From Maridesulfovibrio sp. (GTDB taxonomy: Bacteria > Desulfobacterota > Desulfovibrionia > Desulfovibrionales > Desulfovibrionaceae): a DNA stretch of 64,000 nt. Location of the stretch: the NCBI RefSeq assembly GCF_963667685.1, contig NZ_OY763930.1, forward strand, positions 803,001 through 867,000. Direction: 5' to 3'. Numbering within the stretch: the stretch's first letter is position 1; the number at the start of each line of letters is the position of its first letter. The position numbers and the translations under genes were made by a program. This document shows positions 28,242 to 38,700 of the stretch, piece by piece. The notes below the pieces were generated by a model. The model saw nothing but the letters and a program-made list of their open reading frames with translations. It was not told the origin of the DNA and did not search any database.

Positions 28242-29125
28242 ATTGTCAGCTCACTCCATGATTATAAGGTTCAACAAGCACAGCTACCTAAAAGACTAAT
28301 ATTCTGTTAATTCCGGATTTCATTAAATTTTATCCGGGCAGCTGACCTGTTTCGAGAAAAAAATATCAGCCAATGCGACTCTAACCTAATTATATTTCGA
28401 AAAAAGCAATGAGTGCCAGATATGTTTTAACATTTTGAGTTTTCAACATCTCAAAATTGGCACATCTTTATTTTCAGGGATCTGAAATTGAATCGAAATC
28501 AGGATAAAAAAAGTTTATTTTTGCAGATTAGAGCGATTCAGGAATTCGACAATGTCAGAAAAAAACAATTTTGGCAAACAAAAATACGAAAATGAAGTTT
28601 TTAAATAACATTTACAGTTCCGGACTCATCAAAAAATGTCAGAACAGGCTGCGGAGTGCAGCTTTACACTACAAAACAGCTTATCCGATTTTACCATATA
28701 ATAGGCTGTAATGATAGACAATAACACCAGAACAGGACCACTGTTACCGAGTATTATACCAAAGTGGTAATTCGACCTAAATGCACAACTGACATTTAGC
28801 AAAAAAATTCATTTTCGACCTAAAAACACCACGGAGAGGTTTGTTATTTGCATAATTATTAGGTCACAAATCATGTTTAGAGATATTTGCAATGAATCTT
28901 AACCCAGAAAACATTTTTTAACGACAGAGCAAAGACAACAAAATTTACATTTTTGACAAAAATACACCAACTCTCATGTCGCAAGATACAAAACTGTAGC
29001 TGACAAAAACTGCTGAAAAAATTCCTGGCTAAGGTATGGACAAATGATTCCAGCCGTACAGCTTGCCAATTTTCATACAAAAAAGTTATGATCAAAACGC
29101 AATTACCATATCAGGGAGAACCCAA
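28242..29125. other. Long upstream region of the glutamate synthase operon with repeats
   Basis: About 880 AT-rich bases without a gene. A nested inverted repeat spans 28413-28463 (GTGCCA with TGGCAC outside, TTTTGAG with CTCAAAA inside). A direct repeat TTCGACCTAAANNCAC occurs at 28771-28786 and 28814-28829. These are candidate control sites for the operon on the left or the small gene on the right. Confidence 0.5.
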
Positions 29126-29425
29126 ATGAAGCACGAAGACATAAAAAGAATATTTGAAGGATACTTTGAAAAATACAAAAAAACAGAAGGAGACCGCACG
29201 GCTTGGTCAGCGGTCTGGTTGGAGGCAACCAAGGAAGGCGTATTGGAATTGAACATGACAAAATGCCCTAAGGGGACCACGTTCAAAATTTTCGTAAATA
29301 AGAAGAAAGAAGCTCAAATTTCAGGATGGAATGCGTTTTTCGAAACGATGCCCGAAATAGCGGGCAAATATCCGGGACTTTATGATGAGCAACGTATTTT
29401 CAGCGAAATGGAATTCGTAATCTAG
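29126..29425 (+). CDS. Small hypothetical protein, 99 aa
   Basis: I do not recognise this protein. The ATG at 29126 is chosen because GGGAG lies seven bases upstream; the frame extends to 29063 without a ribosome site. It is soluble, charged, Lys/Glu-rich and probably mixed alpha/beta: an amphipathic N-terminal helix (HEDIKRIFEGYFEKYKKT), a beta segment around SAVWLEATKEG, then KGTTFKIFVNKKKEAQISG. It is convergent with the TetR gene, 12 bp apart at the stops, with no terminator visible. Confidence 0.65.
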   Translation: MKHEDIKRIFEGYFEKYKKTEGDRTAWSAVWLEATKEGVLELNMTKCPKGTTFKIFVNKKKEAQISGWNAFFETMPEIAGKYPGLYDEQRIFSEMEFVI

Positions 29426-29437
29426 AAAATCAAAATA

Positions 29438-30055
29438 TCAGGAAGCCGACAGATAGCCTTCAAGCATATTCAACATCTGAAAGAACAGACGGTCCTCACC
29501 TACACAGGAATCGAAAATTACAGCATGGTGCGAAATCTTTGAAATTACCAGATGGATAAGCTCGGATGCGGCTTCAAGATCATCGACCTTGATTTGATCT
29601 TTCCTTGATTGCAGCAATTCAAGCAATGCTGCACGGATTCTGCTGTCCCTTTCCCTGCCTATGGCTGCGATTTCATCGTCGGTAGCTTCTAGAGCCATGA
29701 CTTCCCGAAAAAACATACGGTTGTTGCGGTGGAACTCTACAGAAGCCCCTCCAAGAAGACGCAAAACATCCCTAAAATCTTTCCCCTCTTCAAAAAGATT
29801 CCGGGCCGTATCATAAATTTCAACCCCATCCTGTCCCTGAAGCATGTTCATGACTTCGATAAAAATAATCTTTTTATTTTTAAAGTAGCGGTAAACCGAT
29901 CCTGTAGCTACCCCTGCCGCGGCGGCGATATTCTTGGTATTTGCGCCCGCGTACCCCTTATTGGAAAACACAATCTGAGCTGCTTCCAAAATATCATTTC
30001 TGGTCACGTCGGCACGTTCCTGCACCGGATCAAAATTGCCATGTTTACGAATCAT
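29438..30055 (-). CDS. TetR-family transcriptional regulator
   Basis: A 205-aa regulator. The N-terminal HTH (NTKNIAAAAGVATGSVYRYFKNK) sits after the first helix ILEAAQIVFSNKGY, as is usual. The all-helical ligand domain follows. No target gene adjoins it directly: HD-GYP lies 300 bp upstream on the same strand and the RND pump is 6 kb away. Many TetR proteins control RND pumps, so the pump at 35751-40126 is a candidate target (inference only). Confidence 0.92.
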   Translation of the reverse strand: MIRKHGNFDPVQERADVTRNDILEAAQIVFSNKGYAGANTKNIAAAAGVATGSVYRYFKNKKIIFIEVMNMLQGQDGVEIYDTARNLFEEGKDFRDVLRLLGGASVEFHRNNRMFFREVMALEATDDEIAAIGRERDSRIRAALLELLQSRKDQIKVDDLEAASELIHLVISKISHHAVIFDSCVGEDRLFFQMLNMLEGYLSAS

Positions 30056-30360
30056 ATATAATCCTCAGTGATTCTGCTGCATCTCTCGCTTTAGGCAAAA
30101 AAACCATGTTGCAAGTATGCCATGAACATTAATTGAAAGATGGCAATTCCAGCCTCCATCCCCACTGGCTGGAAGGACCGACTTCATTCTTTGCCCCTTT
30201 GGGGCCAGCCTCAGAACTCTTTCTTTATAAAAAGTGAACTGCAATTCAACTTAATACAGGAAATAAGTCGAGCCGTTATTTAGTTTACGTGCAGCCAAAA
30301 ACAAAACCGGAATCAGAAAGCAAATCCCGGCAACAAAAGATATATCACCAGAGTATGCAG
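30056..30360. other. Intergenic region with a perfect hairpin
   Basis: TTCCAGCC (30147-30154) pairs with GGCTGGAA (30167-30174). GCCCC/GGGGC pairs follow near 30198-30213. No gene is visible. The hairpins may end the HD-GYP transcript or lie in the TetR promoter region. Confidence 0.4.
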
Positions 30361-31548
30361 CTAAATTAAGAACCTTGCCAGCTGCTGCATGTCCACTCCA
30401 AGAGAACGTGGATCAGGCTGCCGCATGACCTTGATATTTTTTCCGCACTTTTCATAATTAGCAAGGTCGATATTTTCTGAAATTATCGGTTGCATCTTAT
30501 CATTAAAGAGGACCTTGACCTTCGGGTGTCTGGGCATATCGTCGTTAGTCTCCAGCACAATCGCGAAACGCAGGTCTTCCAACTGGACCATAGTGCCGGG
30601 CGGGTAAACACCAATGCACCTGACAAAATGATTCAAATAAACCGGATCGAAGTCAGAGCCTTTCCATTTATACATCAGACTCATAGTCTTAGCCGGTGTG
30701 ACTGCTTTTTTATAAACGCGCACGCTGGTTAACGCGTCGTATACATCACTTATGGCGATGATACGGCCAAAAGGATGGATGCCATTATCCTTAAAGCCAT
30801 GGGGATAGCCACTGCCGTCAAAACGTTCATGATGCTCAACAACACCACGCAGCACAGACTTATCAAGCCCGCTGATATCGCGAAGAACCTCAAGGCCCTT
30901 AAGGGAATGACCTTTCATGATCTCGTACTCATTTTCAGTAAGCTTACCGGGCTTATTAAGCACTTCACAGGGCACCCGCCCCTTGCCAACATCATGAAAC
31001 ATGGCAGCAATTCCAAGAAGCTCAAGCTCTTCTCGCTCCAGTCCAAGAGCCTTCCCTAACAGCAGCGAGTACAGATTTACATTAATACTGTGAGTATAGG
31101 TATATTCGTCATATCTTTTTAAAAAGGCGAGAGTCAGTGCGGCCGGCTCATTACTACTCAGACTGTCAATAACTTTACCAACGATAGGCAAAGCCTCTTC
31201 GGCCTCAACCCCCTCACCCCTGCGCACATCTTCAATGAATTTGCGCGCATATCCCAGCGCCTCTTCGTGCACTCTCCTTGCCTCAGGCAAAGCCTTAGCA
31301 ATATTCCGTGCTGCATCATCTGCATTTTGCGCTTTACTTCTCCCCGCGGAAGCCGTCGGAGCCAGAATTTTTCCTGTCAGAATCTCAATATGGTCCGTAT
31401 TATCAGGAATATATTTGGCTATATCCTCAGCAGATTCCATCAACCTGCCAATATGAACCTGCGGATCACGAAATGTTCCGCACCCGTAAGTGCATACAAA
31501 CATGCCCGGCTTCACGTCTTTCTTTTTTACAATTCTAACTTCTTCCGA
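30361..31548 (-). CDS. HD-GYP domain cyclic-di-GMP phosphodiesterase
   Basis: A roughly 395-aa soluble protein. An N-terminal DUF3391-like region (KKKDVKPGMFVCTYG, then a variable stretch) is followed by the HD-GYP domain: HSINVNLYSLLLG, FHDVGKGRVPCEVLNKPGKL (HD and metal ligands), EHHERFDGSGYPHG (GYP-equivalent motif) and ISDVYDALTSVRVYK. These enzymes hydrolyse cyclic di-GMP. The first frame start is a TTG at 31593. I prefer the GTG at 31548 because GAGG lies nine bases before it and family members begin at this level. It may balance the GGDEF protein at 47798. Confidence 0.93.
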   Translation of the reverse strand, partial: SEEVRIVKKKDVKPGMFVCTYGCGTFRDPQVHIGRLMESAEDIAKYIPDNTDHIEILTGKILAPTASAGRSKAQNADDAARNIAKALPEARRVHEEALGYARKFIEDVRRGEGVEAEEALPIVGKVIDSLSSNEPAALTLAFLKRYDEYTYTHSINVNLYSLLLGKALGLEREELELLGIAAMFHDVGKGRVPCEVLNKPGKLTENEYEIMKGHSLKGLEVLRDISGLDKSVLRGVVEHHERFDGSGYPHGFKDNGIHPFGRIIAISDVYDALTSVRVYKKAVTPAKTMSLMYKWKGSDFDPVYLNHFVRCIGVYPPGTMVQLEDLRFAIVLETNDDMPRHPKVKVLFNDKMQPIISENIDLANYEKCGKNIKVMRQPDPRSLGVDMQQLARFLI

Positions 31549-31948
31549 CACCTCAAAATCCCTCAAAAGATAAAAGCGATTTACGCGAAACAATGATCAG
31601 GCTCAGACAACAAAACCTGAAAACAACATTTTAAAATTATTTTAAACAATCAAACCAGTAAGGAGTAAGACCAATTATAATCAATAGCAACACAATATTG
31701 CAACTACATGATTTTATGCCCATTCTTTTTTAAGTATATATCTAGCTGAAAATACGAAACATAAATTAAATTTGCACTGCATGACCGAAAAGCGACTTGA
31801 CCTGATCCCTAGGATGTTCTACCCAGAACTTTCAACACATGATCGGTTGCCATGCAACCTGAACCCGAAGCAGCTTCACATCCGGATCGTATTTTCGGCA
31901 GTGGCTGCATTTTTATTGACAACGACGGAATTAATTGAGGTTTGTGAA
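31549..31948. other. Divergent promoter region between HD-GYP and greA
   Basis: About 400 bases. The left half is strongly AT-rich. The frame of greA is open back to 31772, but that part lacks a ribosome site and family similarity, so I read it as untranslated leader. Confidence 0.45.
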
Positions 31949-32434
31949 ATGAGCAGTATCCCTATTTCAAAAGAAGGATTTGCAAAAATCAAAGAAGAGT
32001 TGGCAGCCCTTAAAAAGGAACGCCCTGAAGTTATCAAGGCTATCGCGGAAGCCCGCGAAGAAGGTGACCTGAAAGAAAACGGCGGCTATCACGCAGCCAG
32101 AGAAAGACAGGGAATGCTTGAAGCCAAGATAAATTACATCGAATCCCGTATCCCGCAATTCAATGTTGTGGATATGAATACCCTTGGTGGAGAAAAAATC
32201 ACTTTCGGTGCCACTGTCGAACTGGAAAACATTGAGACCGGTGATGAGAAAAGATATATCATCATGGGTCCCGATGAGAGTGATTTCAAAAAAGGAATCA
32301 TCTCAATCGAATCCCCAGTAGGAAAAGCCCTGCTCGGCAAAACGGAAGGCGACGAGGTAGTTGTCAACGCGCCCAAGGGCAAGATAGAATACGGCATTGT
32401 TTCTGTAACTTTTAACGGACCTATTTCCCAGTAA
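31949..32434 (+). CDS. greA: Transcription elongation factor GreA
   Basis: A 161-aa protein of standard GreA length. The N-terminal coiled coil runs to about residue 75 and carries the acidic tip EAREEGDLKENGGYHAARE at its turn. The C-terminal FKBP-like domain contains PDESDFKKGIISIESPVGKA. It enters the RNA polymerase secondary channel and promotes cleavage of backtracked transcripts. The ATG at 31949 has GAGG nine bases upstream and gives the correct N-terminus (MSSIPISKEGFAKIKEEL). A terminator follows. Confidence 0.96.
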   Translation: MSSIPISKEGFAKIKEELAALKKERPEVIKAIAEAREEGDLKENGGYHAARERQGMLEAKINYIESRIPQFNVVDMNTLGGEKITFGATVELENIETGDEKRYIIMGPDESDFKKGIISIESPVGKALLGKTEGDEVVVNAPKGKIEYGIVSVTFNGPISQ

Positions 32435-32490
32435 AACAGGTTTTCCGTCAGCCGGTAAAACAGGGCCACAGGTTCTGGTTATAATGTAAT

Positions 32491-32527
32491 TTAATGGGGG
32501 TGTGCCGAGGTACATCCCCATTTTTAT
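32491..32527 (+). terminator. Rho-independent terminator of greA
   Basis: AATGGGG followed by TGT pairs with ACATCCCCATT, then TTTATAAT. It lies 57 bp past the greA stop. Confidence 0.8.
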
Positions 32528-32548
32528 AATCTTTAGTGAGTGATCACG

Positions 32549-33307
32549 ATGCATGGCAGGGAAATCTTCCCCGATAACACATCCTGCTCCGGCTTCTGTG
32601 CCAAGTGCGGAACGGTGCATACTCTCGGCCCTGGTAAAGCCGTACAACACTGCCACGAATTGATGGAAAAACTCGACGATACCTGCCGAGCTGATTTCGA
32701 TATAGCGGAAAACGAAGCCAATCCTGATTTATCAACCGCCTACCTCTTCGGGAAAGCACGGGGCCAGATGTTCGGTGTCATGACATATCTGGACGCTGAC
32801 GGTCAGGAAAAAACAGCCAAAGCTTTTTCAGGACAATTCAATGGCTACTGGGAAATACCCGGTTGGGTCCCGCCGGTGATCAATCCGCAAGAATTCTATA
32901 CCCTAACTGCTGATACGGAACGAAAAATAAAATCAATAGGCAGAGAACTTGAAGAGCACACACCAAAGTCGGCTTCACACATGAATCTGTGCGCCGAGCG
33001 TAAAAAACTTTCCCAAGGGTTGATGCGCGAGATCCATTCGATCTATAAGGTCCATAATTTTCGCGGCGAAATCAGAGCCATGCCCGAAATTATCTACGGT
33101 TCAAAAGGCATTCCTACCGGTACCGGCGACTGCTGTGCACCAAAATTACTTAATTTTGCAGCCTGTCATAAATATACACCATTGGGAATTGCTGAATTTT
33201 TCTACGGTCTTGAGAACCGATCTGCCACCCGAAGCCATAAAACTTTTTACCCCTCCTGTACCGATAAATGCGGCCTAATCCTCGGCTATATGCTTTGCGG
33301 TCTATAA
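32549..33307 (+). CDS. Cysteine-rich protein resembling the N-terminal extension of long RluA-type synthases
   Basis: A 252-aa soluble protein with 13 Cys. The N-terminus carries CSGFCAKCGTVHTL, a possible zinc site. The end has GTGDCCAPKLLNFAACHKYT and a terminal cysteine pair region. From memory, the GTGDCCAPKLL-like segment occurs in the N-terminal half of long (about 550 aa) RluA-family pseudouridine synthases of gamma-proteobacteria; here it is free-standing. The middle (RKKLSQGLMREIHSIYKVHNF) is helical. The frame opens at a GTG three codons earlier. Function unknown; a role in RNA modification is only suggested by the fusion. Confidence 0.65.
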   Translation: MHGREIFPDNTSCSGFCAKCGTVHTLGPGKAVQHCHELMEKLDDTCRADFDIAENEANPDLSTAYLFGKARGQMFGVMTYLDADGQEKTAKAFSGQFNGYWEIPGWVPPVINPQEFYTLTADTERKIKSIGRELEEHTPKSASHMNLCAERKKLSQGLMREIHSIYKVHNFRGEIRAMPEIIYGSKGIPTGTGDCCAPKLLNFAACHKYTPLGIAEFFYGLENRSATRSHKTFYPSCTDKCGLILGYMLCGL

Positions 33308-33385
33308 ATTTTCTCAACAACCAATAAAATTAGCCTATCAGTAAATGCAGGATCAAAGTATACTGCCGGGAAGGAGGGATGGTTT

Positions 33386-33820
33386 ATGAAGATAATTAGG
33401 CTTAAACAATTCTCACTACTCGTCATAGGCGCCTGCATAATCCTGATTTCCACAAGTTGCGCACCAAAACAAGACCACTATCCGGTGTACACGAATCCGA
33501 ATGAAACAAAATGGATAGCGGAAGATATCGACGGGACGCCTGTTCAAGGATTCGCGCATATCTGGATGCGTTTAGATAATGACGGTAAAATATACGGCTC
33601 CGGCGGTTGCAACAGCTTTCGGGGTAGCTACTCATATAGCGATGGATTTTTCAGAACAGGCCCTTTGGCTATGACCCGCAAAAGATGTGCTCAGGGAATA
33701 AGTCTTCAGGAATCAAAATTTATGAAGTCACTCAGCAAGGTAAACTCCATGCAGAAAAAAGACGGAACGCTTTATATGGAAGGGCAGGACAGTTCCCTCC
33801 TCTTTTATAAAGGGCACTAA
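33386..33820 (+). CDS. META-domain lipoprotein
   Basis: A 144-aa lipoprotein: signal peptide with lipobox ISTSC (Cys about residue 26), then one META domain as in HslJ, with TKWIAEDIDGTPV, KIYGSGGCNSFRGSYS and the C-terminal YMEGQDSSLLFYK. The conserved GGCN turn is present. The family is outer-membrane or periplasmic and tied to stress and antibiotic tolerance; no enzymatic role is known. AAGGAGGG precedes the ATG. The PAS kinase starts 20 bp downstream, so the two are probably co-transcribed. Confidence 0.92.
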   Translation: MKIIRLKQFSLLVIGACIILISTSCAPKQDHYPVYTNPNETKWIAEDIDGTPVQGFAHIWMRLDNDGKIYGSGGCNSFRGSYSYSDGFFRTGPLAMTRKRCAQGISLQESKFMKSLSKVNSMQKKDGTLYMEGQDSSLLFYKGH

Positions 33821-33840
33821 ACGGAGAATCAAAAAACGGT

Positions 33841-35031
33841 ATGACCGAAATATTATACTCATCCCCAACGCAGACAGAAAAAGATGCTTGTTGCAGCCCG
33901 GCTATCATTGCCCAGCACGACAGAATCAAAAAAGAAGTCACTGCTGAAGTAATCAACTCTGTTCCAAATCCGACTATCATACTCAATAAAGATAGGCGGA
34001 TAGTCTTTTACAATGAATCTCTGGAAAAGGCCGTTGGCCTGGAAAATCAGGCGAACAGGATTCTGGGACGTCGCCCCGGTGATCTGCTCCAGTGTTGCAA
34101 CACCAAAAACAACTGGTGCGGGGAAGCAGGCCCCTGCGCTCAGTGCGGAGCCTTTATCGCTATAAAATCTGCAATGGACGGAGAAAAGACCCAAGAGGAA
34201 TGCCTGCTGCTGACCAATATTGACGGCCAAATCAAAGGCTATACTTTCATGGTCACAGCATCGCCGATATTAATCAAGGACGAGGAATTTTTCATAATCC
34301 ACCTTAGCGACATTTCCGACATCAAACATAAGGAAATGATGGAGAGAGTCTTCCTGCATGACCTGCTGAATTCGGTTAACGGGATTGCCAATGCAGGAAC
34401 CCTGATCATGGAAGACGCAACTTCTAAAGAACATCGGGAACTGGCTGCAATGATTGTGGATCGCGCATACTATATGGCCAGCGAAATTAATGCCCACAGG
34501 CTGTTTCTTTCTGCCGAGACAAAGCAACTGGAAGTTAACAATGAGCCGATTGCACTGGAGCAGCTTGTTGATTCGGTTTGCAGCTTCTATAAAGACAGCT
34601 TGCTTGCTAAAGAAAAGAATATTTCCATTAATTGCAAGATTGAAGAATTCTCCCTGACTACTGATAAACGTCTTTTGCACCGGATCATTGAGAATCTGGT
34701 CAAAAATGCCTATGAAGCATCTCCGGAAAATGGCGTGGTAACGGTACAGGCCAGAGAAGAAAACGGAAACGCCCTCATCTCGGTCTCAAATATGGGAGCT
34801 GTTTCAATTCCTGTGGCCCACCAGATATTCAAAAAATCATTTTCAACCAAGGGCCCCGGCCGAGGTCTTGGTACTTATAGTGTAAAAATGTTCACCGAGA
34901 ATTATCTGCGGGGAAGGGCATGGTTTGATTCCTCACAAGAGGAAGGAACCAACTTTCACATTGAGTTACCTCTCTCACCAACAGCAGAAAGCCTTGTAAA
35001 AGACCCTTGTCCCCGAGGCCTTAGGGCATGA
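33841..35031 (+). CDS. Soluble PAS sensor histidine kinase with cysteine cluster
   Basis: A 396-aa cytoplasmic kinase. The PAS domain (about 45-165, PTIILNKDRRIVFYNESLEK) contains a Cys-rich insertion: CC at about 84-85, WCG, then CAQCGAF. Such a cluster could bind metal or Fe-S or respond to redox. The phosphoacceptor region reads FLHDLLNSVNGIANAG rather than the common SHELRTP. The HATPase ends the protein, with an N-box IIENLVKNAYEASPENG and GRGLGTYSVKMF. There is no transmembrane helix. Its partner is unknown; it lies between a META lipoprotein and a PAP2 phosphatase, 19 bp apart. Confidence 0.9.
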   Translation: MTEILYSSPTQTEKDACCSPAIIAQHDRIKKEVTAEVINSVPNPTIILNKDRRIVFYNESLEKAVGLENQANRILGRRPGDLLQCCNTKNNWCGEAGPCAQCGAFIAIKSAMDGEKTQEECLLLTNIDGQIKGYTFMVTASPILIKDEEFFIIHLSDISDIKHKEMMERVFLHDLLNSVNGIANAGTLIMEDATSKEHRELAAMIVDRAYYMASEINAHRLFLSAETKQLEVNNEPIALEQLVDSVCSFYKDSLLAKEKNISINCKIEEFSLTTDKRLLHRIIENLVKNAYEASPENGVVTVQAREENGNALISVSNMGAVSIPVAHQIFKKSFSTKGPGRGLGTYSVKMFTENYLRGRAWFDSSQEEGTNFHIELPLSPTAESLVKDPCPRGLRA

Positions 35032-35050
35032 CTATTTTCGAGAAAAACAT

Positions 35051-35677
35051 ATGAACAGTAAACAACTTGGCACATATACCGTGGCCGGTGGCTTGGGCGT
35101 CCTGCTGTTGATCATCTTTTTTTATATTGTACTGGACCGTCCTATTGCAGAAGCAGCCCATACTTTGAAAGGAACAGTTGCGGTTACCATCGGCAAACTG
35201 ATCAGCGACCTTGCTTCCAAGCATCTGATACAGACTATTTCTTTCTTTACGCTGATTCTAGGTATGACAGACTATCTGCTCCATGGCCTCCGCGACAGAT
35301 CCAGGGCACTGCTGCTGATAGCGTTTTCAACAATCTCCGCCATGCTTATAGGCGACGAGTTGAAGTGGTTTTTCGGCCGCTGCCGTCCGCCCCTCCTTTT
35401 CGAATCCGGAGAATACGGTTTCACATGGTTTTCAGGCGAATATCTCAAAAATTCATTCCCGTCCGGACATACTCTGCGTATCTTTTCCCTGACAACTGCT
35501 ATCGCGTTGCTCCTGCCCTGTAAAAAATACATCCCGCTTATTGTTGCACTACTAGCAGGGTGCAGCAGGGTTATTGTCGGCAAGCATTATCCTTCTGATG
35601 TAATATTCGGGTGCTATATCGGTATAACATGTGCCCTTTGGAGCTATTACTTTCTATACCGCAACAACACCGAATGA
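35051..35677 (+). CDS. PAP2-family membrane phosphatase
   Basis: A 208-aa inner-membrane protein with about six hydrophobic helices. The three-part acid-phosphatase signature is complete: KWFFGRCRPP, FPSGHT, and SRVIVGKHYPSDV, which holds the catalytic His and Asp. Members dephosphorylate phosphatidic acid, undecaprenyl pyrophosphate or similar lipids. It is the last gene of the run that begins with the META lipoprotein; a perfect terminator follows. Confidence 0.93.
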   Translation: MNSKQLGTYTVAGGLGVLLLIIFFYIVLDRPIAEAAHTLKGTVAVTIGKLISDLASKHLIQTISFFTLILGMTDYLLHGLRDRSRALLLIAFSTISAMLIGDELKWFFGRCRPPLLFESGEYGFTWFSGEYLKNSFPSGHTLRIFSLTTAIALLLPCKKYIPLIVALLAGCSRVIVGKHYPSDVIFGCYIGITCALWSYYFLYRNNTE

Positions 35678-35692
35678 TCCCAGCTCAACAAA

Positions 35693-35728
35693 CAAGCCCC
35701 CGCCGGAAACACTCCGGCGGGGGGCTTG
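35693..35728. terminator. Strong bidirectional terminator
   Basis: CAAGCCCCCGCCGGA (35693-35707) pairs with TCCGGCGGGGGGCTTG (35713-35728) between the convergent phosphatase and RND pump genes. Confidence 0.85.
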
Positions 35729-35750
35729 AATTACGTATCTGAATCAACGG

Positions 35751-38700
35751 TTATTCTTCATCGCGAGAATCTGCTTGCTCAGGATTATTAACTTTATTCC
35801 TCAGCCTTACCAGATTCACATAAAACAGGGGAACAAAGATAACGCCTAAAATGGTTGCGGCGATCATTCCGGAGAAAACAGAAGTACCAAGAGCATGGCG
35901 GCTGGCCGACCCGGCTCCCTGCGCAATTACAAGTGGAACAACACCAAGGATAAATGCGAACGAAGTCATCAGGATCGGGCGAAAACGGATCTGGGCCGCC
36001 TGTATGGCAGCGTCAACAAGTGACACTCCACTCTCATACTTTTCCTTGGCAAACTCTACAATCAGGATAGCGTTTTTCGCGGCAAGGCCCACAAGCATAA
36101 TCAGACCGATCTGAGCATAGACGTTGTTATCCAGCCCTCGCAGGAACTGACCGGAGATGGCACCGAACACACCAAGAGGAACCGCGAAAACAATTGCCAG
36201 AGGAATAACCCAGCTCTCGTACTGAGCAGCCAGCACAAGAAAAACCATCATTACCGCAAGCGCGAAGATTACAATAACTTCACCGCCCGACTTCTTCTCC
36301 TGATAAGCAATGTTTGTCCAGTCAAAGCCATACCCACGTGGCAAAGTGTCACGCGCAATCTGCTCCATGATGGCCATGGCCTGTCCAGTGCTATAGCCCG
36401 GAGCATTGGCCGCGGTAATCTCGATAGTTCTGAACAGGTTATAGCGCTGGATATACTCCGGACCGAAAATTTTCTCCTGTGTAAGCAGCGTAGAAAGGGG
36501 AATCATCTTCCCGGTATCACCGCGGACATAGAATTTGGAAACGTCTTCGGGGCTGGTTCGGAACTTGGAATCAGCCTGTGCCATAACCCGGTATGTTCGT
36601 CCGTATTTATTGAAATCGTTAATGTAGTATCCGCCGAGAAAAGTCTGCATAGCGGTAAAAATTTCATTCAGCGGAATTCCAAGCTTGCTGACTTTGGCGC
36701 GGTCAACATCCACAAAAAGCTGCGGCACATTGGCGCTGAATGTCGAGAAGATCCCGGTCAGTTCAGGACGTTTGCGCAGCTCTGCCATATAATCCTTCGC
36801 CGCCTGAGCCAGATCATCAACTGTTCCGCCGGACCTGTCCTGCAATTCAAACTGGAGACCGCCAGTGGAACCGATACCGTTGATGGGCGGCGGGTTAAAG
36901 CAAATGATCACAGCCTCCTGGATTCCTGCTGCCTTCCGCTGCACATCAGCCAGGATGGCATTAACATGAAGCTTTGGATCTGTTCGCTCATCCCACGGAT
37001 CAAGAGTGGCAAAAAGGGTTGAGGTATACGAAGAGTATGCCCCGGTAATCAGGTTGAAACCGCCCAATGCAAAGTATGTTTTCACACCCGGCTCATTCTT
37101 GAGAATGTCTTCAACCTGCTTCACCACGGCATCAGAACGCTCAAGTGAAGCACCTTCAGGCAACTGAACGTTGATCATAAAATATCCCTGATCTTCGTTA
37201 GGAACAAACCCTGTAGGAACAGTATTGAATAAGGTATAAGCCCCGAACAGCAAAACCCCGAAAATCCCGAGCGCAATGAAAGATTTGCGAATAATAGCCC
37301 TGACACCGGAGGTATAGCTTTTAGTAACTTTTCCGAAATACTTGTTAAACTTAGCGAAGAACCAGCCGAACGGCCCGCGCATCTCCCGTTGCGGACGTAA
37401 CAGAAGGGCTGACATGGCCGGTGAAAAAGTTAATGCGTTAATCGAAGAAATCGCGACCGAAACCGCAAGAGTCAGCGCAAACTGTTTGTACAGCTGACCG
37501 GTAATCCCGCCCATAAAGGCAACAGGAACGAACACTGCGATGAGTACTACGGTAGTAGCCACAATAGGTCCGGAAACCTCTTTCATCGCCGCCTTGGTCG
37601 CCGTCTTGGAATCCATTCCACCTTCATCAATCTTCGATTGCACTGCTTCGACGACAACAATCGCGTCGTCAACAACAATACCAATGGCCAGAACCATGCC
37701 GAAAAGGGTCAGAGTGTTGATGGAAAATCCAAGAACTTGAAAGAATGCAAATGTTCCAACCAGTGATACCGGAACCGCAATCATAGGGACAATGGTTGCC
37801 CGCAGGTTCTGGAGGAATATGAAAACAACTATGAAGACCAGAGCCATAGCCTCATAAAGCGTCTCCAAAACTTCATCAATGGATGCGGTAACAAACAGTG
37901 TGGTATCGTAAGGGATATCGTATTTTATCCCGGTGGGAAAATCGAGGGCAAGATTCTCCATAGTTTCCCGGACATTCTTTACAATATCAAGGGCATTTGC
38001 TCCGGGAAGCTGGTAAACAAGAAGCATTGCGGAATCAAGCTCTCCCTGTCTGCCGAATGCGGAATAGGATTTGGACCCCATCTCCACACGGGCTACATCG
38101 CGGATATGCACATTGCTGCCATCCGGGTTGGACTTGACTATAATATTGCCGAATTCCTCAGGTTCACTGAGCCGTCCTTTCACACGCACAGTCAACTGAA
38201 ACTGCTGACCGGAAGAAGCCGGAGGCTGGCCCACCTGACCTGCCGGGGCTTGCAGGTTCTGCTCCTGCACTGCGGAGATGATGTCATCGGCCGTAATTGC
38301 CAGACGGGCCATCTTATCCGGGTCCAGCCAGATACGCATGCCGTAATCCTGATCACCGAACAGGGAAACGCTACCGACACCGGGGATACGGGAAACCGCA
38401 TCGAAAAGGTTGATTTTAGCGTAGTTATTCAGAAAAAGAGCATCATAAGTTCCTTCCGGGGAAATCAGGCTGATTACGCAGATCATACTTGAAGACTGCT
38501 TTTTAACACTGACACCGGACTTGGTAACATCCGCAGGTAATTGTGGGGTGGCAAGGCTGACCCTGTTTTGGACATCAACTGTCGCCAACTCAAGGTCACG
38601 GCCCAGATCAAAGGTTACGTTTAGCACCATGCGCCCGTCGTTTGAGCTGATTGAACTCATATAGAGCATGTCCTGGGCACCGTTGACCTGCTCTTCAATG

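Noticed and set aside
28406..28418. Minus-strand TGGCAC...TTGC upstream of glutamate synthase as a sigma-54 promoter
   Set aside because: The spacer is three bases, not five, so the -24/-12 spacing is wrong.
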